The translations under genes and the position numbers were made by a program. A model generated the notes under the pieces. The model did not search any database. It saw only the letters and a program-made list of their open reading frames with translations, and was not told where the DNA came from. From Streptomyces caelestis (lineage in GTDB: Bacteria > Actinomycetota > Actinomycetes > Streptomycetales > Streptomycetaceae): 64,000 nt of DNA. The stretch lies in contig NZ_JACHNE010000001.1 of assembly GCF_014205255.1 (NCBI RefSeq), positions 1,302,001-1,366,000 of the forward strand, in the 5' to 3' direction. Positions 51,822 to 61,392 of the stretch are shown piece after piece. Positions within the stretch are counted from its first letter, which is position 1, and each line of letters starts with the position of its first letter.

Positions 51822-52331
51822 TCACGGCCGCTGCCTCGGCGGTGTCCACATGCCCCCGCCGTCCTCGCCCAGCCGCGACTCCAGCCGTCTGATGGCCGCC
51901 CGGACACCCTCGCCGTAGGGGCCGTCGGCGAGGGCGGTGGCCGCGCCCCGAGCCCGCCGCAGGTGTGCGCGGGCGGCGTCGCGGTGGCCGAGTCGGTCGT
52001 AGTCGGCGGCCAGGTTCAGATGCAGGGGGGGGTAGAACGCGCGTACCGCGAGCATCCCCTCCCCCGCCGTGGGCCCGGCGTCGGTGATCTCCTGTGCCGC
52101 CGTCAACGCGCGCAGGTCCCAGGCCAGTTCGTCGGCGGGATCGTCCTGTGTGTCGGCCAGGTAGTGGGCGAGGGTGCAGCGGTGCAGCGGGTCGCCGTGC
52201 TCCCCGATCTCCGCCCACAGGTCCAGGAAACGCTGCCGGGCCTCCTCCCGGTCCCCGGCGTGGTGCAGCATGACGACCTGCCCGATCCGCGTCGGCACGG
52301 CATCCGGCGCCGCCTGTCCCTGTCGCTCCAC
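51822..52331 (-). CDS. TPR-type hypothetical protein
   Basis: 169 residues, all-helical: IGQVVMLHHAGDREEARQRF, DPLHRCTLAHYLADTQDDPA, LHLNLAADYDRLGHRDAARA, HLRRARGAATALAD. The A-x-x-Y/H-x-x-x-G-x-x-x-x-A pattern is TPR-like, with about three repeats. Probably a protein-interaction scaffold; partner unknown. The GTG at 52331 has GGAGG eight bases upstream; a GTG two codons earlier (52337) is possible. The 3' end faces the lipoprotein gene 58 bp away. Confidence 0.7.
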   Translation of the reverse strand: MERQGQAAPDAVPTRIGQVVMLHHAGDREEARQRFLDLWAEIGEHGDPLHRCTLAHYLADTQDDPADELAWDLRALTAAQEITDAGPTAGEGMLAVRAFYPPLHLNLAADYDRLGHRDAARAHLRRARGAATALADGPYGEGVRAAIRRLESRLGEDGGGMWTPPRQRP

Positions 52332-52438
52332 GACCACGCCCTCCGCACCGCTCGCCCGCTGTTCCTCCCCGACGCTAACCGCAGGCCGGGAGGATCCGGC
52401 TGAGGCCGCTCCGTACGTCGCCGGAGCGTCGGCCGCCG

Positions 52439-53122
52439 TCAGCCCAGGTTCGGGATCGTCCAGTCGATCGGCTCGTGGCCCTGCGCCGCCACCGCCGCGT
52501 TGATCTGCGTGAACGGACGCGAGCCGAAGAACTTCTTCGCCGACAGCGGCGACGGATGCGCGCCCTTGACCACCACGTGCCGCGACTCGTCGATCAGCGG
52601 GAGCTTCTTCTGCGCGTAGTTCCCCCACAGCACGAACACCGCCGGGTCGGGCCGGCCGGCCACCGCGCGGATGACCGCGTCGGTGAACCTCTCCCAGCCC
52701 CGGCTCTTGTGCGAGTTGGCCTCGCCGCCGCGGACCGTGAGCACCGCGTTGAGCAACAGGACGCCCTGCTCGGCCCACGGCTTCAGATAGCCGTTGTCCG
52801 GGATCGGGGTGCCCAGCTCCTCGTGCAGCTCCTTGTAGATGTTCCGCAGGGACGGCGGGATCCGCACACCGGGCCGGACCGAGAAGCACAGCCCGTGCCC
52901 CTGCCCCTCGCCGTGGTACGGGTCCTGACCGAGGACCAGGACCTTGACCCCCTCGTACGGCGTGGCGTCCAGCGCGGCGAAGACCTCCTCGCGCGGCGGA
53001 TAGACGGGACCCTTCGCCCGCTCCTCCTCGACGAACTCCGTCAGCTCCTTGAAGTAGGGCTGCTGAAGCTCGTCACCCAGAACCCCGCGCCAGGACTCGG
53101 GCAGCATGGAGATGTCGGTCAC
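52439..53122 (-). CDS. ung: uracil-DNA glycosylase
   Basis: 227-residue family-1 uracil-DNA glycosylase that removes uracil from DNA by base flipping. The water-activating loop is VLVLGQDPYHGEGQGHGLCF and the Leu-intercalation loop KGAHPSPLSAKKFFGSRPF; both are complete. GTG at 53122 (VTDISMLPESW) has GAGGA upstream and gives the family length; upstream in-frame codons to 53185 would add a non-family segment. It stands alone on the minus strand. Confidence 0.96.
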   Translation of the reverse strand: MTDISMLPESWRGVLGDELQQPYFKELTEFVEEERAKGPVYPPREEVFAALDATPYEGVKVLVLGQDPYHGEGQGHGLCFSVRPGVRIPPSLRNIYKELHEELGTPIPDNGYLKPWAEQGVLLLNAVLTVRGGEANSHKSRGWERFTDAVIRAVAGRPDPAVFVLWGNYAQKKLPLIDESRHVVVKGAHPSPLSAKKFFGSRPFTQINAAVAAQGHEPIDWTIPNLG

Positions 53123-53215
53123 GTCAACGTCCTCACGATGTGCGGTCACTTCCAGGCCACAGAACCTACAGGCGACCACTGACAACGTGCCGGGAAAGCC
53201 CGGTGCCCGCCCCGC

Positions 53216-54808
53216 CTACCAGGCGGTCTTGCGGTGCAGCTCCCACATCATCATGATCGTCGACGGGTCCATGGCCCGCTCCGCGCCCGAGATGTCCCGG
53301 CTCGCCGCCACGTACTGCCTGCCCTGCCACAGCGGCAGCAGCCGCGCGTCGTCCACGAGGATCCGCTGGGCCTCCTCGAACTCCTTCTCCACGTTCGCGC
53401 GGTCGCTCTCGCGGCGCGAGCGGGGCAGCAGATCGCCGGTGATCTCGGGCGCCGGGTAGGGCGTACCGAGGGCGTTCTGCTCGCCGACGAACGGCGCGAT
53501 GAAGTTCTCGGCGTCCGGGAAGTCGGGGAACCAGCCACGCCCGAACACCGGGTACTCGCCCTTCTGGTAGCCCTCGACGTACGTCTTCCAGGGGCGGCTC
53601 TTGAGGGTGATCTCGAACAGGCCGGAGTCCTCCAGCTGGCGCTCCAGCTCCTTGAACTCCGCGGCGGTCTCGGAGCCGTAGCGGTCGCTCGTGTACCAGA
53701 AGGTGAGCGGGACCCGCTGGTTGATGCCCGCGCCGGTGAGGATCTTGCGGGCCTTGCCGACGTCCGGGTCGCCGTAGTCGTCGAAGAAGCCCGTCGTGTG
53801 ACCGGTGAGGCCCTTGGGGACCATGGAGTACAGCGGGTCGACGGTGTCCTTGTAGACCTTGTGGGCTATGGCCGCGCGGTCGACGACCTGCGCGATGGCC
53901 TGGCGCACGGCCTTCTTCTTCACCCAGGAGTCCTTCGGGTTGAACACCAGGTAGTTGATGTCGGTGCCGGTGCCCTCGACGAGCTGGATCTCCTCCTCCT
54001 TGGAGGTCTTGCTCTGGAGGTCCACGACGTCGCCGGCGGCCAGGCCGCGGTAGGTCACGTCGATCTGCTCGTCCCGCAGGGCCTTGACCATGGCGCCGGA
54101 GTCCTGGAAGTAGCGGATGGTCACCGCGTCGTTCCGGCGCTCCGCGTAGCCCTTGTAGCCGTCGTTGCGGACGAGGACGGCTTCCTTGCCGTCCTCGTAC
54201 GAGTCGAGGGTGTAGGGCCCGGAGCCGACGACGTCGGCGCCCTCGCGCAGGGAGTTCTCCGGGTAGTCGGCCGGAGAGACGATCGACATGGCGGGGGTGG
54301 CGAGCACGAACGGGAAGGTCGCGTCGGGCTTGTTGAGGTGGAAGATCACCTCGCGTGCGTTCGGCGCCTGGACCCGTTCGAGGCTGCCGAGCAGACCGGT
54401 GGGGCCGCCGTTGACGTCGATCTTGCGGATCCGGTCGAACGAGTACTTCACGGCCCGGGCGTCGAGCGCGTCTCCGTTGGAGAACTTCAGGCCCTCGCGC
54501 AGCTCGCATCGGTACACCTGGTTCGAGGAGTCGCTGAAGCCGCACTGCTCGGCGGCGTCCGGCTGGGGTTCGCTCGCGCCGATCGGATAGCTCAGCAGCG
54601 TCTGGTAGACGTTGCGGAACAGCTCCCAGGAGCTGTCCCAGGAGGCGGCAGGGTCGAGCGTGCTGGGGGCACTGGTGGTGCCCACCACGATCGGTCCATC
54701 GTCCTCCGGAGTGTCGGACGACAGCACGCCGCATCCGGCGACCAGGGACGATATGGACGCGATGGCCGCCACCCGCCGCAGGCCTCGGTTCCGGTTGAAC
54801 ACGCGCAC
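53216..54808 (-). CDS. peptide-type ABC transporter substrate-binding lipoprotein
   Basis: 530 residues, SBP family 5 (DppA/OppA type). Lipoprotein signal: [20 protein letters not shown] with lipobox VAGC, Cys ~26. Domain features: [20 protein letters not shown] at the start, [20 protein letters not shown] and [20 protein letters not shown] in the middle, then [20 protein letters not shown]. The ligand is a peptide or similar oligomer. No permease or ATPase genes are adjacent, so it is an orphan binding protein that must use a system encoded elsewhere, or act as a sensor. Promoter presumably in the 190 bp upstream. Confidence 0.9.
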   Translation of the reverse strand: MRVFNRNRGLRRVAAIASISSLVAGCGVLSSDTPEDDGPIVVGTTSAPSTLDPAASWDSSWELFRNVYQTLLSYPIGASEPQPDAAEQCGFSDSSNQVYRCELREGLKFSNGDALDARAVKYSFDRIRKIDVNGGPTGLLGSLERVQAPNAREVIFHLNKPDATFPFVLATPAMSIVSPADYPENSLREGADVVGSGPYTLDSYEDGKEAVLVRNDGYKGYAERRNDAVTIRYFQDSGAMVKALRDEQIDVTYRGLAAGDVVDLQSKTSKEEEIQLVEGTGTDINYLVFNPKDSWVKKKAVRQAIAQVVDRAAIAHKVYKDTVDPLYSMVPKGLTGHTTGFFDDYGDPDVGKARKILTGAGINQRVPLTFWYTSDRYGSETAAEFKELERQLEDSGLFEITLKSRPWKTYVEGYQKGEYPVFGRGWFPDFPDAENFIAPFVGEQNALGTPYPAPEITGDLLPRSRRESDRANVEKEFEEAQRILVDDARLLPLWQGRQYVAASRDISGAERAMDPSTIMMMWELHRKTAW

Positions 54809-54937
54809 GCTCCTCGATCTGCCCTACCAAGGGTCGGCAGACCATACCGCAGTGCCGTGCTCGTTGACCCGCCCGGTACATGACTCCTTGATCGATAAAC
54901 CTTTGACGACGTTGTCATCGCCCTTTGCGACATCTTT

Positions 54938-54982
54938 GCCCGGCACGGGCGCCGCCTGCACGCAGCGGCGCCCGCGCCGGGC
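54938..54982 (-). terminator. strong terminator of the SDR pair
   Basis: A stem of about 17 bp with a single mismatch (GCCCGGC-A-CGGGCGCCGC against GCGGCGCCCG-C-GCCGGGC) around the 9-nt loop CTGCACGCA, starting 17 bp beyond the stop of the minus-strand SDR gene at 54999. Confidence 0.7.
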
Positions 54983-54998
54983 CGCGGAGGCGCCGGCG

Positions 54999-55757
54999 TC
55001 AGCCCGTGCCGGCGTTGAGGAAGATGCCGCCGTCCACGACGAGCGTCTGGCCGGTGACCCAGTCGGACTGCTCGGAGGTGAGGAACGCGGCCGCGCCGCC
55101 GATGTCGGAGGGCACGCCGAGCCGGCCGAGCGGGTAGGCCGCGGCGGCCTCCTCCTCCCGGCCCTCGTACAGGGCCTGGGCGAACTTGGTCTTCACGACG
55201 GCCGGGGCGATCGCGTTGACCCGTACCTTGGGCGCGAACTCGTGCGCGAGCTGCAGGGTCAGGTTGATCATCGCCGCCTTGCTGACGCCGTACGCGCCGA
55301 TGAACGGCGAGGGCGAGAGGCCCGCGACGGAGGCGATGTTGACGATCGCGCCGCCGTTGTCCTTCTGCCAGGCGTGCCAGGTCCTCTGGGCGAAGCCGAG
55401 CGCCGAGACGACGTTGGTCTCGAAGACCTTGCGGGCGACGTTCAGGTCGAGGTCGGCGATCGGGCCGAACACCGGGTTGGTGCCGGCGTTGTTGACCAGG
55501 AAGTCGACGCGGCCGAAGGCCTCCATCGCGCGCTCGACGGCGACGGCCTGGTGGGCCTCGTCGTGCGCCTTGCCCGCCACGTAGATGACGCGGTCGGAGC
55601 CGAGCTGCTCGACGGCCTCCTTGAGGGCGTCCTCGTTGCGGCCGGTGATGCACACGCGGTCGCCGCGTGCGACGAGCGCCTCGGCGACGCCGTAGCCGAT
55701 GCCGCGGCTGGCGCCCGTGACGAGGGCGGCCTTGCCGGAGAGTTCCACGGTAGTCAT
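54999..55757 (-). CDS. short-chain dehydrogenase/reductase (3-oxoacyl-ACP-reductase-like)
   Basis: 252 residues, classical SDR. NAD(P) loop [24 protein letters not shown] in [13 protein letters not shown], catalytic Ser in [13 protein letters not shown], and Tyr/Lys in [27 protein letters not shown] follows. The reaction is likely reduction of a 3-oxoacyl thioester or oxidation of a 3-hydroxyacyl group, acceptor unknown. It follows the other SDR gene after 12 bp in the same operon; the two together suggest successive steps on a related acyl substrate. Confidence 0.9.
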   Translation of the reverse strand: MTTVELSGKAALVTGASRGIGYGVAEALVARGDRVCITGRNEDALKEAVEQLGSDRVIYVAGKAHDEAHQAVAVERAMEAFGRVDFLVNNAGTNPVFGPIADLDLNVARKVFETNVVSALGFAQRTWHAWQKDNGGAIVNIASVAGLSPSPFIGAYGVSKAAMINLTLQLAHEFAPKVRVNAIAPAVVKTKFAQALYEGREEEAAAAYPLGRLGVPSDIGGAAAFLTSEQSDWVTGQTLVVDGGIFLNAGTG

Positions 55758-55769
55758 GTCTGCCGTCCC

Positions 55770-56531
55770 TTAGTCGAGCGGTCCGCCGGCCACGTACAGC
55801 ACCTGGCCGGAGACGAACCCGGCCGCCTCGCCCGTGAAGAAGGCGATGGCGTTGGCGATGTCCTCGGGCTCACCGACGCGCGCCACCGGGATCTGGGTGG
55901 CGGCGGCGGCCTTGAAGTCCTCGAAGCCCATGCCGACGCGGTCGGCGGTGGCCTTGGTCATCTCGGTGGCGATGAAGCCGGGAGCGACGGAGTTGGCGGT
56001 GACGCCGAACTTGCCGAGCTCCTTGGCGAGGGTCTTGGTGAAGCCCTGGAGGCCGGCCTTGGCCGCCGAGTAGTTGACCTGCCCGCGGTTGCCCAGCGCC
56101 GAGGACGACGACAGGTTGACGATCCGGCCGAAGCCCGCGTCCACCATGTGCTTCTGGCAGGCCTTGGACATCAGGAAGGCGCCGCGCAGGTGCACGTTCA
56201 TGACGGTGTCCCAGTCGGAGACGCTCATCTTGAACAGCAGGTTGTCGCGCAGCACGCCCGCGTTGTTGACCAGGATCGTCGGCGCGCCGAGCTCCTCGGT
56301 GATCCGCGCGACGGCCGCCTCGACCTGGGCCTCGTCCGAGACGTCGCAGCCGACCGCGACGGCCTTGCCGCCGGCGGCGGTGATCTTCTCGACGGTGTCC
56401 TTGCAGGCCGCCTCGTCGAGGTCGAGCACGGCGACCGCGCGGCCCTCGGCGGCCAGCCGTACGGCGGTGGCGGCGCCGATCCCGCGCGCGGCACCGGTGA
56501 CGACGGCGACCCGCTGCTCAGTGGTGGACAT
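55770..56531 (-). CDS. fabG: 3-oxoacyl-ACP reductase-like SDR
   Basis: 253 residues, classical SDR close to FabG. Motifs: [60 protein letters not shown] with the Tyr-x-x-x-Lys in NYSAAKAGL, and [19 protein letters not shown]. It is not next to fabD/acpP/fabF, so it is an accessory FabG, likely acting on CoA or ACP esters in degradation or a side pathway. First gene of a two-gene unit with a TetR-like palindrome just upstream, pointing to acyl-responsive repression. Confidence 0.88.
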   Translation of the reverse strand: MSTTEQRVAVVTGAARGIGAATAVRLAAEGRAVAVLDLDEAACKDTVEKITAAGGKAVAVGCDVSDEAQVEAAVARITEELGAPTILVNNAGVLRDNLLFKMSVSDWDTVMNVHLRGAFLMSKACQKHMVDAGFGRIVNLSSSSALGNRGQVNYSAAKAGLQGFTKTLAKELGKFGVTANSVAPGFIATEMTKATADRVGMGFEDFKAAAATQIPVARVGEPEDIANAIAFFTGEAAGFVSGQVLYVAGGPLD

Positions 56532-56550
56532 GGCTGCTTCTCCTCAGGTG

Positions 56551-56560
56551 AGCGACCGCT
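56551..56560. promoter_or_regulatory. AGCG-AC-CGCT palindrome upstream of fabG
   Basis: Perfect 4-bp arms around AC, 20 bp upstream of the fabG ATG, inside the longer ACTAAGCGGTCGCTCACC (minus strand). It resembles TetR/FadR-type half-sites often found before acyl-CoA metabolism genes in streptomycetes. No regulator gene is adjacent. Confidence 0.4.
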
Positions 56561-56759
56561 TAGTACCTTCAGTGGGTGTGACGCTAGAAGCCCTGGCACG
56601 CGGTGTCAACGGCCAGGCTCGGCATGTGATCCATTACCCCCGGCCACCATGCCCCGCGCGGCTCGCACGGACACCCGATCGGCCTACGGCTTCGCGCCGC
56701 CGCCCGGCGCACCCAGCGTCGAAGGGCGAGCCACTCGTGGCCGGAAAGGAGGCGCCCCC

Positions 56760-57188
56760 ATGCGCCGTCGCACCGGTGTCATAGGCACCCTGTTCGCGAT
56801 CGCCGCGATCGTGCCGTCGGCCGACCCCGCTCATGCCCAGCCCGACCGCGACTGCCGCGACTTCGCGTTCCAGGAGGACGCGCAGGCCGTCTTCGACGCG
56901 GACCCGAGTGACCCGAACCGTCTCGACGAGGACCAGGGCCCGGACGACGGCATCGCGTGCGAGGCACTGCCCCGCCGCGGCACCGGTGTCATCTCCCCCA
57001 CGGGCCAGGCGAGCACACCTTCCCCGGTCACCCCCACGCCCACCACCGCTCCGTCCCGAGGAGCGAGGGGCGGACTCGGGGGCGCGGCCGCCTCCGGGCC
57101 GGGCACCTGGGACGTCGGTGTCGGTCTGGCCTTCGCCGCCGGCGCCACGCTCGCTGCCGGCTACGTCGTGAAGCGCAGGCGGAGCTGA
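56760..57188 (+). CDS. excalibur-domain protein with C-terminal membrane anchor
   Basis: 142 residues. A signal peptide ([20 protein letters not shown]) is followed by an excalibur calcium-binding motif ([35 protein letters not shown]: the DxDxDGxxCE-type loop), a Pro/Thr/Ser linker, then a hydrophobic segment ([19 protein letters not shown]) and a KRRRS tail. That C-terminus looks like a sortase-type or plain membrane anchor, but no LPxTG is visible. AAAGGAGG lies 8 bp before ATG 56760; an upstream in-frame ATG at 56649 lacks a ribosome site and would precede the signal. Likely exposed on the cell surface. Confidence 0.82.
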   Translation: MRRRTGVIGTLFAIAAIVPSADPAHAQPDRDCRDFAFQEDAQAVFDADPSDPNRLDEDQGPDDGIACEALPRRGTGVISPTGQASTPSPVTPTPTTAPSRGARGGLGGAAASGPGTWDVGVGLAFAAGATLAAGYVVKRRRS

Positions 57189-57207
57189 CGCCCGGGCGCG
57201 ACGGGTG

Positions 57208-57621
57208 TCACTTCACCAGCAGGTCCAGCAACCGTTCCGTCTCCGCCGCCGGGTTCGTGGTCAGGCCGGTGTGGACGGGGCCGGGCTGGACGATCGTCGA
57301 GCGCGGGGCGACGAGCCAGCGGAAGCGGCGGCCGGGCGTGTCGTCCGCTGCCTGGCCGGCTGCGGGGCCGCCTGCGCACATGCCTTCCACGGCGCGCAGC
57401 GCGGCGCGGACGCCGGCCACGTCGGCCTGGGGGTCGAGGGCCAGCAGGCGGGCCTCGTCGAGGTGGGTGCGGGCGCCGACGTAGGACTCGGCGCGGCAGT
57501 AGACGAGCACCCCGGCGTTGATGCACTCGCCGCGCTCGACGCGCGGGACGACGCGCAGGACGGCGTACTCGTAGATCTGGCGGTCGCGCGTCCCGCCCCT
57601 GATGATGTGCCGGTCGCTCAC
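57208..57621 (-). CDS. DUF3037-family protein
   Basis: 137 residues. YEYAVLRVVPRVERGECINA, GVLVYCRAESYVGARTHLDE, RFRWLVAPRSTIVQPGPVHT is the DUF3037 pattern. Members are consistently found next to a HipA-like kinase gene, as here: its GTG overlaps that gene's stop by 4 bases (GTGA, 57618-57621). The pair behaves as a unit, so this is a candidate partner, substrate or antidote of the kinase. No DNA-binding domain is seen, unlike HipB. Confidence 0.85.
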   Translation of the reverse strand: MSDRHIIRGGTRDRQIYEYAVLRVVPRVERGECINAGVLVYCRAESYVGARTHLDEARLLALDPQADVAGVRAALRAVEGMCAGGPAAGQAADDTPGRRFRWLVAPRSTIVQPGPVHTGLTTNPAAETERLLDLLVK

Positions 57622-58373
57622 TTCGTCCCCTGGATGCGGTCGTGGATGACGGCGGCCCGGGCGAGCAGCGGTCGCGCGTAGGCCTGCCTCAGGTCGTCCG
57701 GCGCGTCGAAGCCGGGCTCGCCCGCGAGCCAGGCGTCCGGGATCTGCGCGGTGACGCCGGCGAGCAGTTCCTCGGTGACCCGGGGCGCCAACTCGGCCGC
57801 GGCGGCGGCGACATCGGGCGCGAAGGGCGCCAGGGCGTGGTCGGAGGCGTCGTACGGGCGGGCCGCGGAGGCCTCCGCGCCGCGCCAGTTGTGGTGCCAG
57901 ATCATGGTCGCCCCGTGGTCGACGAGCCACAGCTCGCCCCGCCACATCAGCAGGTTGGGGTTGCGCCAGGACCGGTCGACGTTGTTGACCAGCGCGTCGA
58001 ACCAGACGATCCGCCCGGCCTCCTCGGGACTCACCGCGAAGGCGAGCGGGTCGAAGCCGAGCGCGCCGGAGAGGAAATCCATGCCGAGGTTGGTGCCGCC
58101 GCTGGACCGGAGCAGGTTCTGCACCTCCTGGTCGGGTTCGCCGAGCCCCAGCTCCGCGTCGAGCTCGACCGTGACCAGGCGTGGCACCCGCAGCCCCAGC
58201 CGGCGGGCGAGTTCCCCGCAGACCACCTCGGCGACGAGCGTCTTGCGCCCCTGTCCCGCGCCGGTGAACTTCAGGACGTACGTCCCGAAGTCGTCGGCCT
58301 CGACGAGTCCCGGCAGCGAACCGCCCTCACGCAGGGGCGTGATGTAGCGGGTCGCGGTGACCTCTTTCAACAC
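57618..58373 (-). CDS. HipA-like kinase
   Basis: 251 residues, shorter than classical HipA (~440) and lacking its N-terminal subdomain. VLKFTGAGQGRKTLVAEVVC, GELARRLGLRVPRLVTVELD resemble the HipA core; WFDALVNNVDRSWRNPNLLM is the catalytic loop (Asp plus Asn), and ELWLVDHGATMIWHHNW stands in for the DFG-like metal site. Protein or tRNA-synthetase phosphorylation is the family activity. GTG at 58373 is preferred; codons upstream of it (to 58484) show weak coding bias. A 16-codon frame with a good ribosome site ends 2 nt after this start (see separate entry). Confidence 0.8.
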   Translation of the reverse strand: MLKEVTATRYITPLREGGSLPGLVEADDFGTYVLKFTGAGQGRKTLVAEVVCGELARRLGLRVPRLVTVELDAELGLGEPDQEVQNLLRSSGGTNLGMDFLSGALGFDPLAFAVSPEEAGRIVWFDALVNNVDRSWRNPNLLMWRGELWLVDHGATMIWHHNWRGAEASAARPYDASDHALAPFAPDVAAAAAELAPRVTEELLAGVTAQIPDAWLAGEPGFDAPDDLRQAYARPLLARAAVIHDRIQGTK

Positions 58374-58417
58374 GTTCCCAGGCCATCCATCTGAATCCGG
58401 GGAGTTTCGACTGGCAT
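58367..58417 (-). CDS. possible 16-residue leader peptide of the HipA-like kinase gene
   Basis: GGGAG precedes an ATG at 58417; the frame reads MPVETPRIQMDGLGTC and stops at 58367-58369, overlapping the kinase GTG at 58371-58373. The kinase start has no convincing ribosome site of its own, so translational coupling from this leader would explain its expression. A possible -10 element TACTAT is ~85 nt upstream. Nothing else is seen in the 310 bp between the kinase and the next gene. Confidence 0.3.
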   Translation of the reverse strand: MPVETPRIQMDGLGTC

Positions 58418-58683
58418 GCGGTTCTCCCTGCTTCCCGAGCAGTCCGTCGCCGGCGGTTCGCCCCTTGCTTCCGGCCTCCGGCATGAAGCGAGCATAGTAA
58501 GCGAGGGTGATCGAACTGGAGAGCGGCTGGAGAGCGCATGCCCCGTACGCATCTGCGGTTCGGGAAGGACAGGACCGTCGCCACGGAACTCCAGGACGTT
58601 CGGGCGCGGCGGGAGCGGACTGGCCGACAGGACCGTCAGGAGCAGACCGGCCGGGCGCCGGACGGTCGTCGCGGTGCCCCGGG

Positions 58684-61338
58684 CTACAGCCACCGGACAG
58701 TTCGCGCCACCCGGGTCACGACCGCCGCGTAGCCGACGCCGACCACGAGAGAGGCGAACAGGGCGGTGAGCGGGAAGTCCTCCTGGAGGTAGGGATACAC
58801 CTGGTAGTGCGTGAGGTAGATGTAGAGGGAGCTGCTCGCCAGGACGCCCGCGAGCGCGCTGAGCGGGCCGAGGCTGGGCAGGGTCGGCACCCAGATCAGC
58901 AGCCCTACCCCGGCGATCACGATGGCCGTGCGTACCGACTGGTCCTGGAACAGGCCGGGCAGGGTGAACAGCAGCACGGCCGTCAGCAGCGCCCGTTGCC
59001 GCACGGTGTTCGCCCGCGCGGCCGCCCAGCCCAGGGCGAACAGCCAGAAGACCACGGTGGGGCTCAGCTGCGGGCGGGCGGACGCCAGGTCCAGCAGGTC
59101 ATAGCGGCCGACCAGGCCGACGGTCACGAGCGCCAGCGGCACACCGAACACGTACCGCCGCTCCAGCCGGGCCAGCAGGGGCACGGCCATGAGGGCGGCG
59201 AGGACGACGAGGAAATAGACCAGGGCCTCCACGAACCAGTAGGCCCAGTCGAAGCGGTCGTTCCCCTGGTCGAGCAGGCTGTTGAGGAGCAGGGCGTTGG
59301 CCGGGTCGTAGAAGTCGGTCAGGATGACCGCGCCGGTGATCCACACCATGCTCGGCACAGCGATGCGGGCGATGCTGCGCCACAGGTTCCGTACTCGCTC
59401 GCGGAGTTCGGCATCGGTCAGCTGGAAGCGGGCGAAGTTGTAGCCCGCGATGCCGATGAGGATGTGAGCGAAGCCCTTGACGTCGAAAACCTGGACGTGC
59501 GAGCCGACGATGAGGACGATCCCGAGGGCGCGCAGGGCGATGCTGGTCTCCAGGGTGCGGCGGGTCCTCCAGGACCGCGGGTTCGTCCAGGCCCGCAGGG
59601 CTCTTCGGATGCCCGTGGCCGGCCGGGCCCGCGGTGGCTCCGGCCCGCCCTGTCCTTCCAGCCCGTCCAGCCGTCCCGGCGCGGGCGCCGCCATGGTGTG
59701 CAGCTCGCGGATGGTCCTCGTGTGCCAGTCCGTGGGCAGGCGGCCCAGGGTTTCCTCCAGGCGCAGGGACATCTCGACGTAGCACAGCGAGTCGCCGCCC
59801 AGGCTGACGAAGCTGCTGTCCTCGGTGACGTCGGCGCGATCGAGTATCTCCGCGTAAAGGCGGACCAGATCTCCGGCGGGTTGGGGCGTCGCCTCGGGCG
59901 CGGGGTGCGTCAGCCGTCGTACGGCCTCGTAGTCGGGCTTGCCCGAGGCCAGGCGGGGCAGTTCGGCGACGGCCCGGACCCGTACGACGCGCGGTGGCAG
60001 TCCGCACTTCCGTGCGATCAGCCGCCGGATCCGCCCCTCGTCGCCGGCGCGGCTGAGCGCGGCCACGGCGAGCGCCTCCCCGTCGCCCGCGCAGTACGCG
60101 TTGACGCCCTGCTCCTCCAGCAGGGTCTCGATACGCTGCGGGTCGATCCGCAGCCCGAGGATCTTCACGAAGCGGCTGCGGCGGCCCACGATTTCGTACA
60201 GCCCGTCGGACGCGCGCCGGGCGAGGTCCCCGGTGCGCAGTTCCCGCACGGTTCGGCCGAGGGCGAGGTCTGCCGGGCTCTCGGCGTAACCGAGCATCAC
60301 GTTCGGCCCCGCGTAGACCAGTTCGCCGGCACCAGGTCCGTGGCCGTCGACCGGCTGGAGCCGGAAGGAGCCGCCGGGTATGGGCACGCCGACGGCCTCG
60401 GGACGCTCGGCGGCGAGGTGCGGCGGGAGGTAGGCCATGCGGGCCGTGGCCTCGGTCTGCCCGTACATCACGAACAGCTGCCAGCCCGAGCGGCGGCCCA
60501 ACTCGGCGTAGCGGGCGACCCGTTCCGGGGCGAGTCGGCCCCCGGCCTGGGTGACGCGGCGCAGGTGCGGCAGGTCCATCCGCTCGAAGCCGATCCGGTC
60601 GAGCAGGTCGAAGGTGTACGGCACACCGGCCAGCGAGGTGCCGCGGGCGGCGTGGAACTCCGCCCAGAAGGCCGCGTCGGACACCGACCGTTCGGTGAGG
60701 ATCAGCCCGGCGCCGCGCAGCAGATGACTGTGGATGACGGACAGGCCGTAGCAGTAGTGCATGGGCAGCGTGGTGGCTGCCCGGTCCGTGTCGTCGATGC
60801 CGAGGTAAGTGGCGATGGACTCGGCGTTGGCCTGGAGGTTCTCGTGCGAGAGCCGCACCAGCTTGGGTGAGCCGGTCGAGCCGGATGTGCTCAGCAGCAG
60901 GGCGAGGTCCGGGTGGAGGGTGTGGGCGCTCCGCGGGTCCCGTTCGTCGAGGGTCCACCTCCCGTCGGCATCCGGGCGGGCCACGACGTCCGGGGCGTAC
61001 GCCTGAGTCAGCGAGCGGATGGTGTGCTCGCTGTCGCCGGGGACGAGCAGGACGGGGTGACCGGCGGACAGGGCGGCCAGGTACGTGACGAGCGCGTCGG
61101 TGCTGTTGGCCCCGGCGAGCAGCACCAGGCGCCGTACAGTCCCGAGGCGTTCGGCGGTGACGGCCACCCGCTGGGCCAACTCGCCGTACGACACGTGTCC
61201 GTCCGGGGTGACGAGCGCGACGCGGTCGCCGTGGTCCGCCAGTTGGTGTGCGAACGGCACGGCCTTCGGTTGCGGAAGCGGCACCTCGGGTGAGGCCGGA
61301 GCGGCGGGTGCCGGGCGAGGCCCGGAGAAATGGATCAC
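58684..61338 (-). CDS. adenylation domain - carrier domain - membrane acyltransferase-3 fusion
   Basis: 884 residues in three parts. 1-~500: acyl/aminoacyl-adenylating enzyme, with P-loop LLLSTSGSTGSPKLVRLSHE, FVMYGQTEATARMAYLPPHL, ELRTGDLARR, VGRRSRFVKILGLRIDPQRI and the C-terminal lysine in ASGKPDY (~467). ~505-585: phosphopantetheine carrier, Ser ~517 in VSLGGDSLCYVEMSLRLEE. ~594-884: acyltransferase family 3 membrane domain (about nine helices; RALGIVLIVGSHVQVFDVKG at its start). The likely job is to activate an acid, load it on the carrier and pass it to an acceptor at or across the membrane. GTG at 61338, 55 bp from an iron box; divergent from an iron importer. Confidence 0.88.
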   Translation of the reverse strand: MIHFSGPRPAPAAPASPEVPLPQPKAVPFAHQLADHGDRVALVTPDGHVSYGELAQRVAVTAERLGTVRRLVLLAGANSTDALVTYLAALSAGHPVLLVPGDSEHTIRSLTQAYAPDVVARPDADGRWTLDERDPRSAHTLHPDLALLLSTSGSTGSPKLVRLSHENLQANAESIATYLGIDDTDRAATTLPMHYCYGLSVIHSHLLRGAGLILTERSVSDAAFWAEFHAARGTSLAGVPYTFDLLDRIGFERMDLPHLRRVTQAGGRLAPERVARYAELGRRSGWQLFVMYGQTEATARMAYLPPHLAAERPEAVGVPIPGGSFRLQPVDGHGPGAGELVYAGPNVMLGYAESPADLALGRTVRELRTGDLARRASDGLYEIVGRRSRFVKILGLRIDPQRIETLLEEQGVNAYCAGDGEALAVAALSRAGDEGRIRRLIARKCGLPPRVVRVRAVAELPRLASGKPDYEAVRRLTHPAPEATPQPAGDLVRLYAEILDRADVTEDSSFVSLGGDSLCYVEMSLRLEETLGRLPTDWHTRTIRELHTMAAPAPGRLDGLEGQGGPEPPRARPATGIRRALRAWTNPRSWRTRRTLETSIALRALGIVLIVGSHVQVFDVKGFAHILIGIAGYNFARFQLTDAELRERVRNLWRSIARIAVPSMVWITGAVILTDFYDPANALLLNSLLDQGNDRFDWAYWFVEALVYFLVVLAALMAVPLLARLERRYVFGVPLALVTVGLVGRYDLLDLASARPQLSPTVVFWLFALGWAAARANTVRQRALLTAVLLFTLPGLFQDQSVRTAIVIAGVGLLIWVPTLPSLGPLSALAGVLASSSLYIYLTHYQVYPYLQEDFPLTALFASLVVGVGYAAVVTRVARTVRWL

Positions 61339-61392
61339 GGGGCGCGCCCTTTCTGCGGGAACGTCCGCTTGTCAGCACGGAGCCCTTGACGT

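Noticed and set aside
54612..56759. Long plus-strand frame leading into the excalibur gene
   Set aside because: Antisense to the SDR genes and binding-protein start; only the part after the AAAGGAGG site has a signal peptide and domain.
58538..58732. 64-codon arginine-rich frame between the kinase and the fusion gene
   Set aside because: Composition typical of chance frames in GC-rich DNA and it overlaps the end of the fusion gene.
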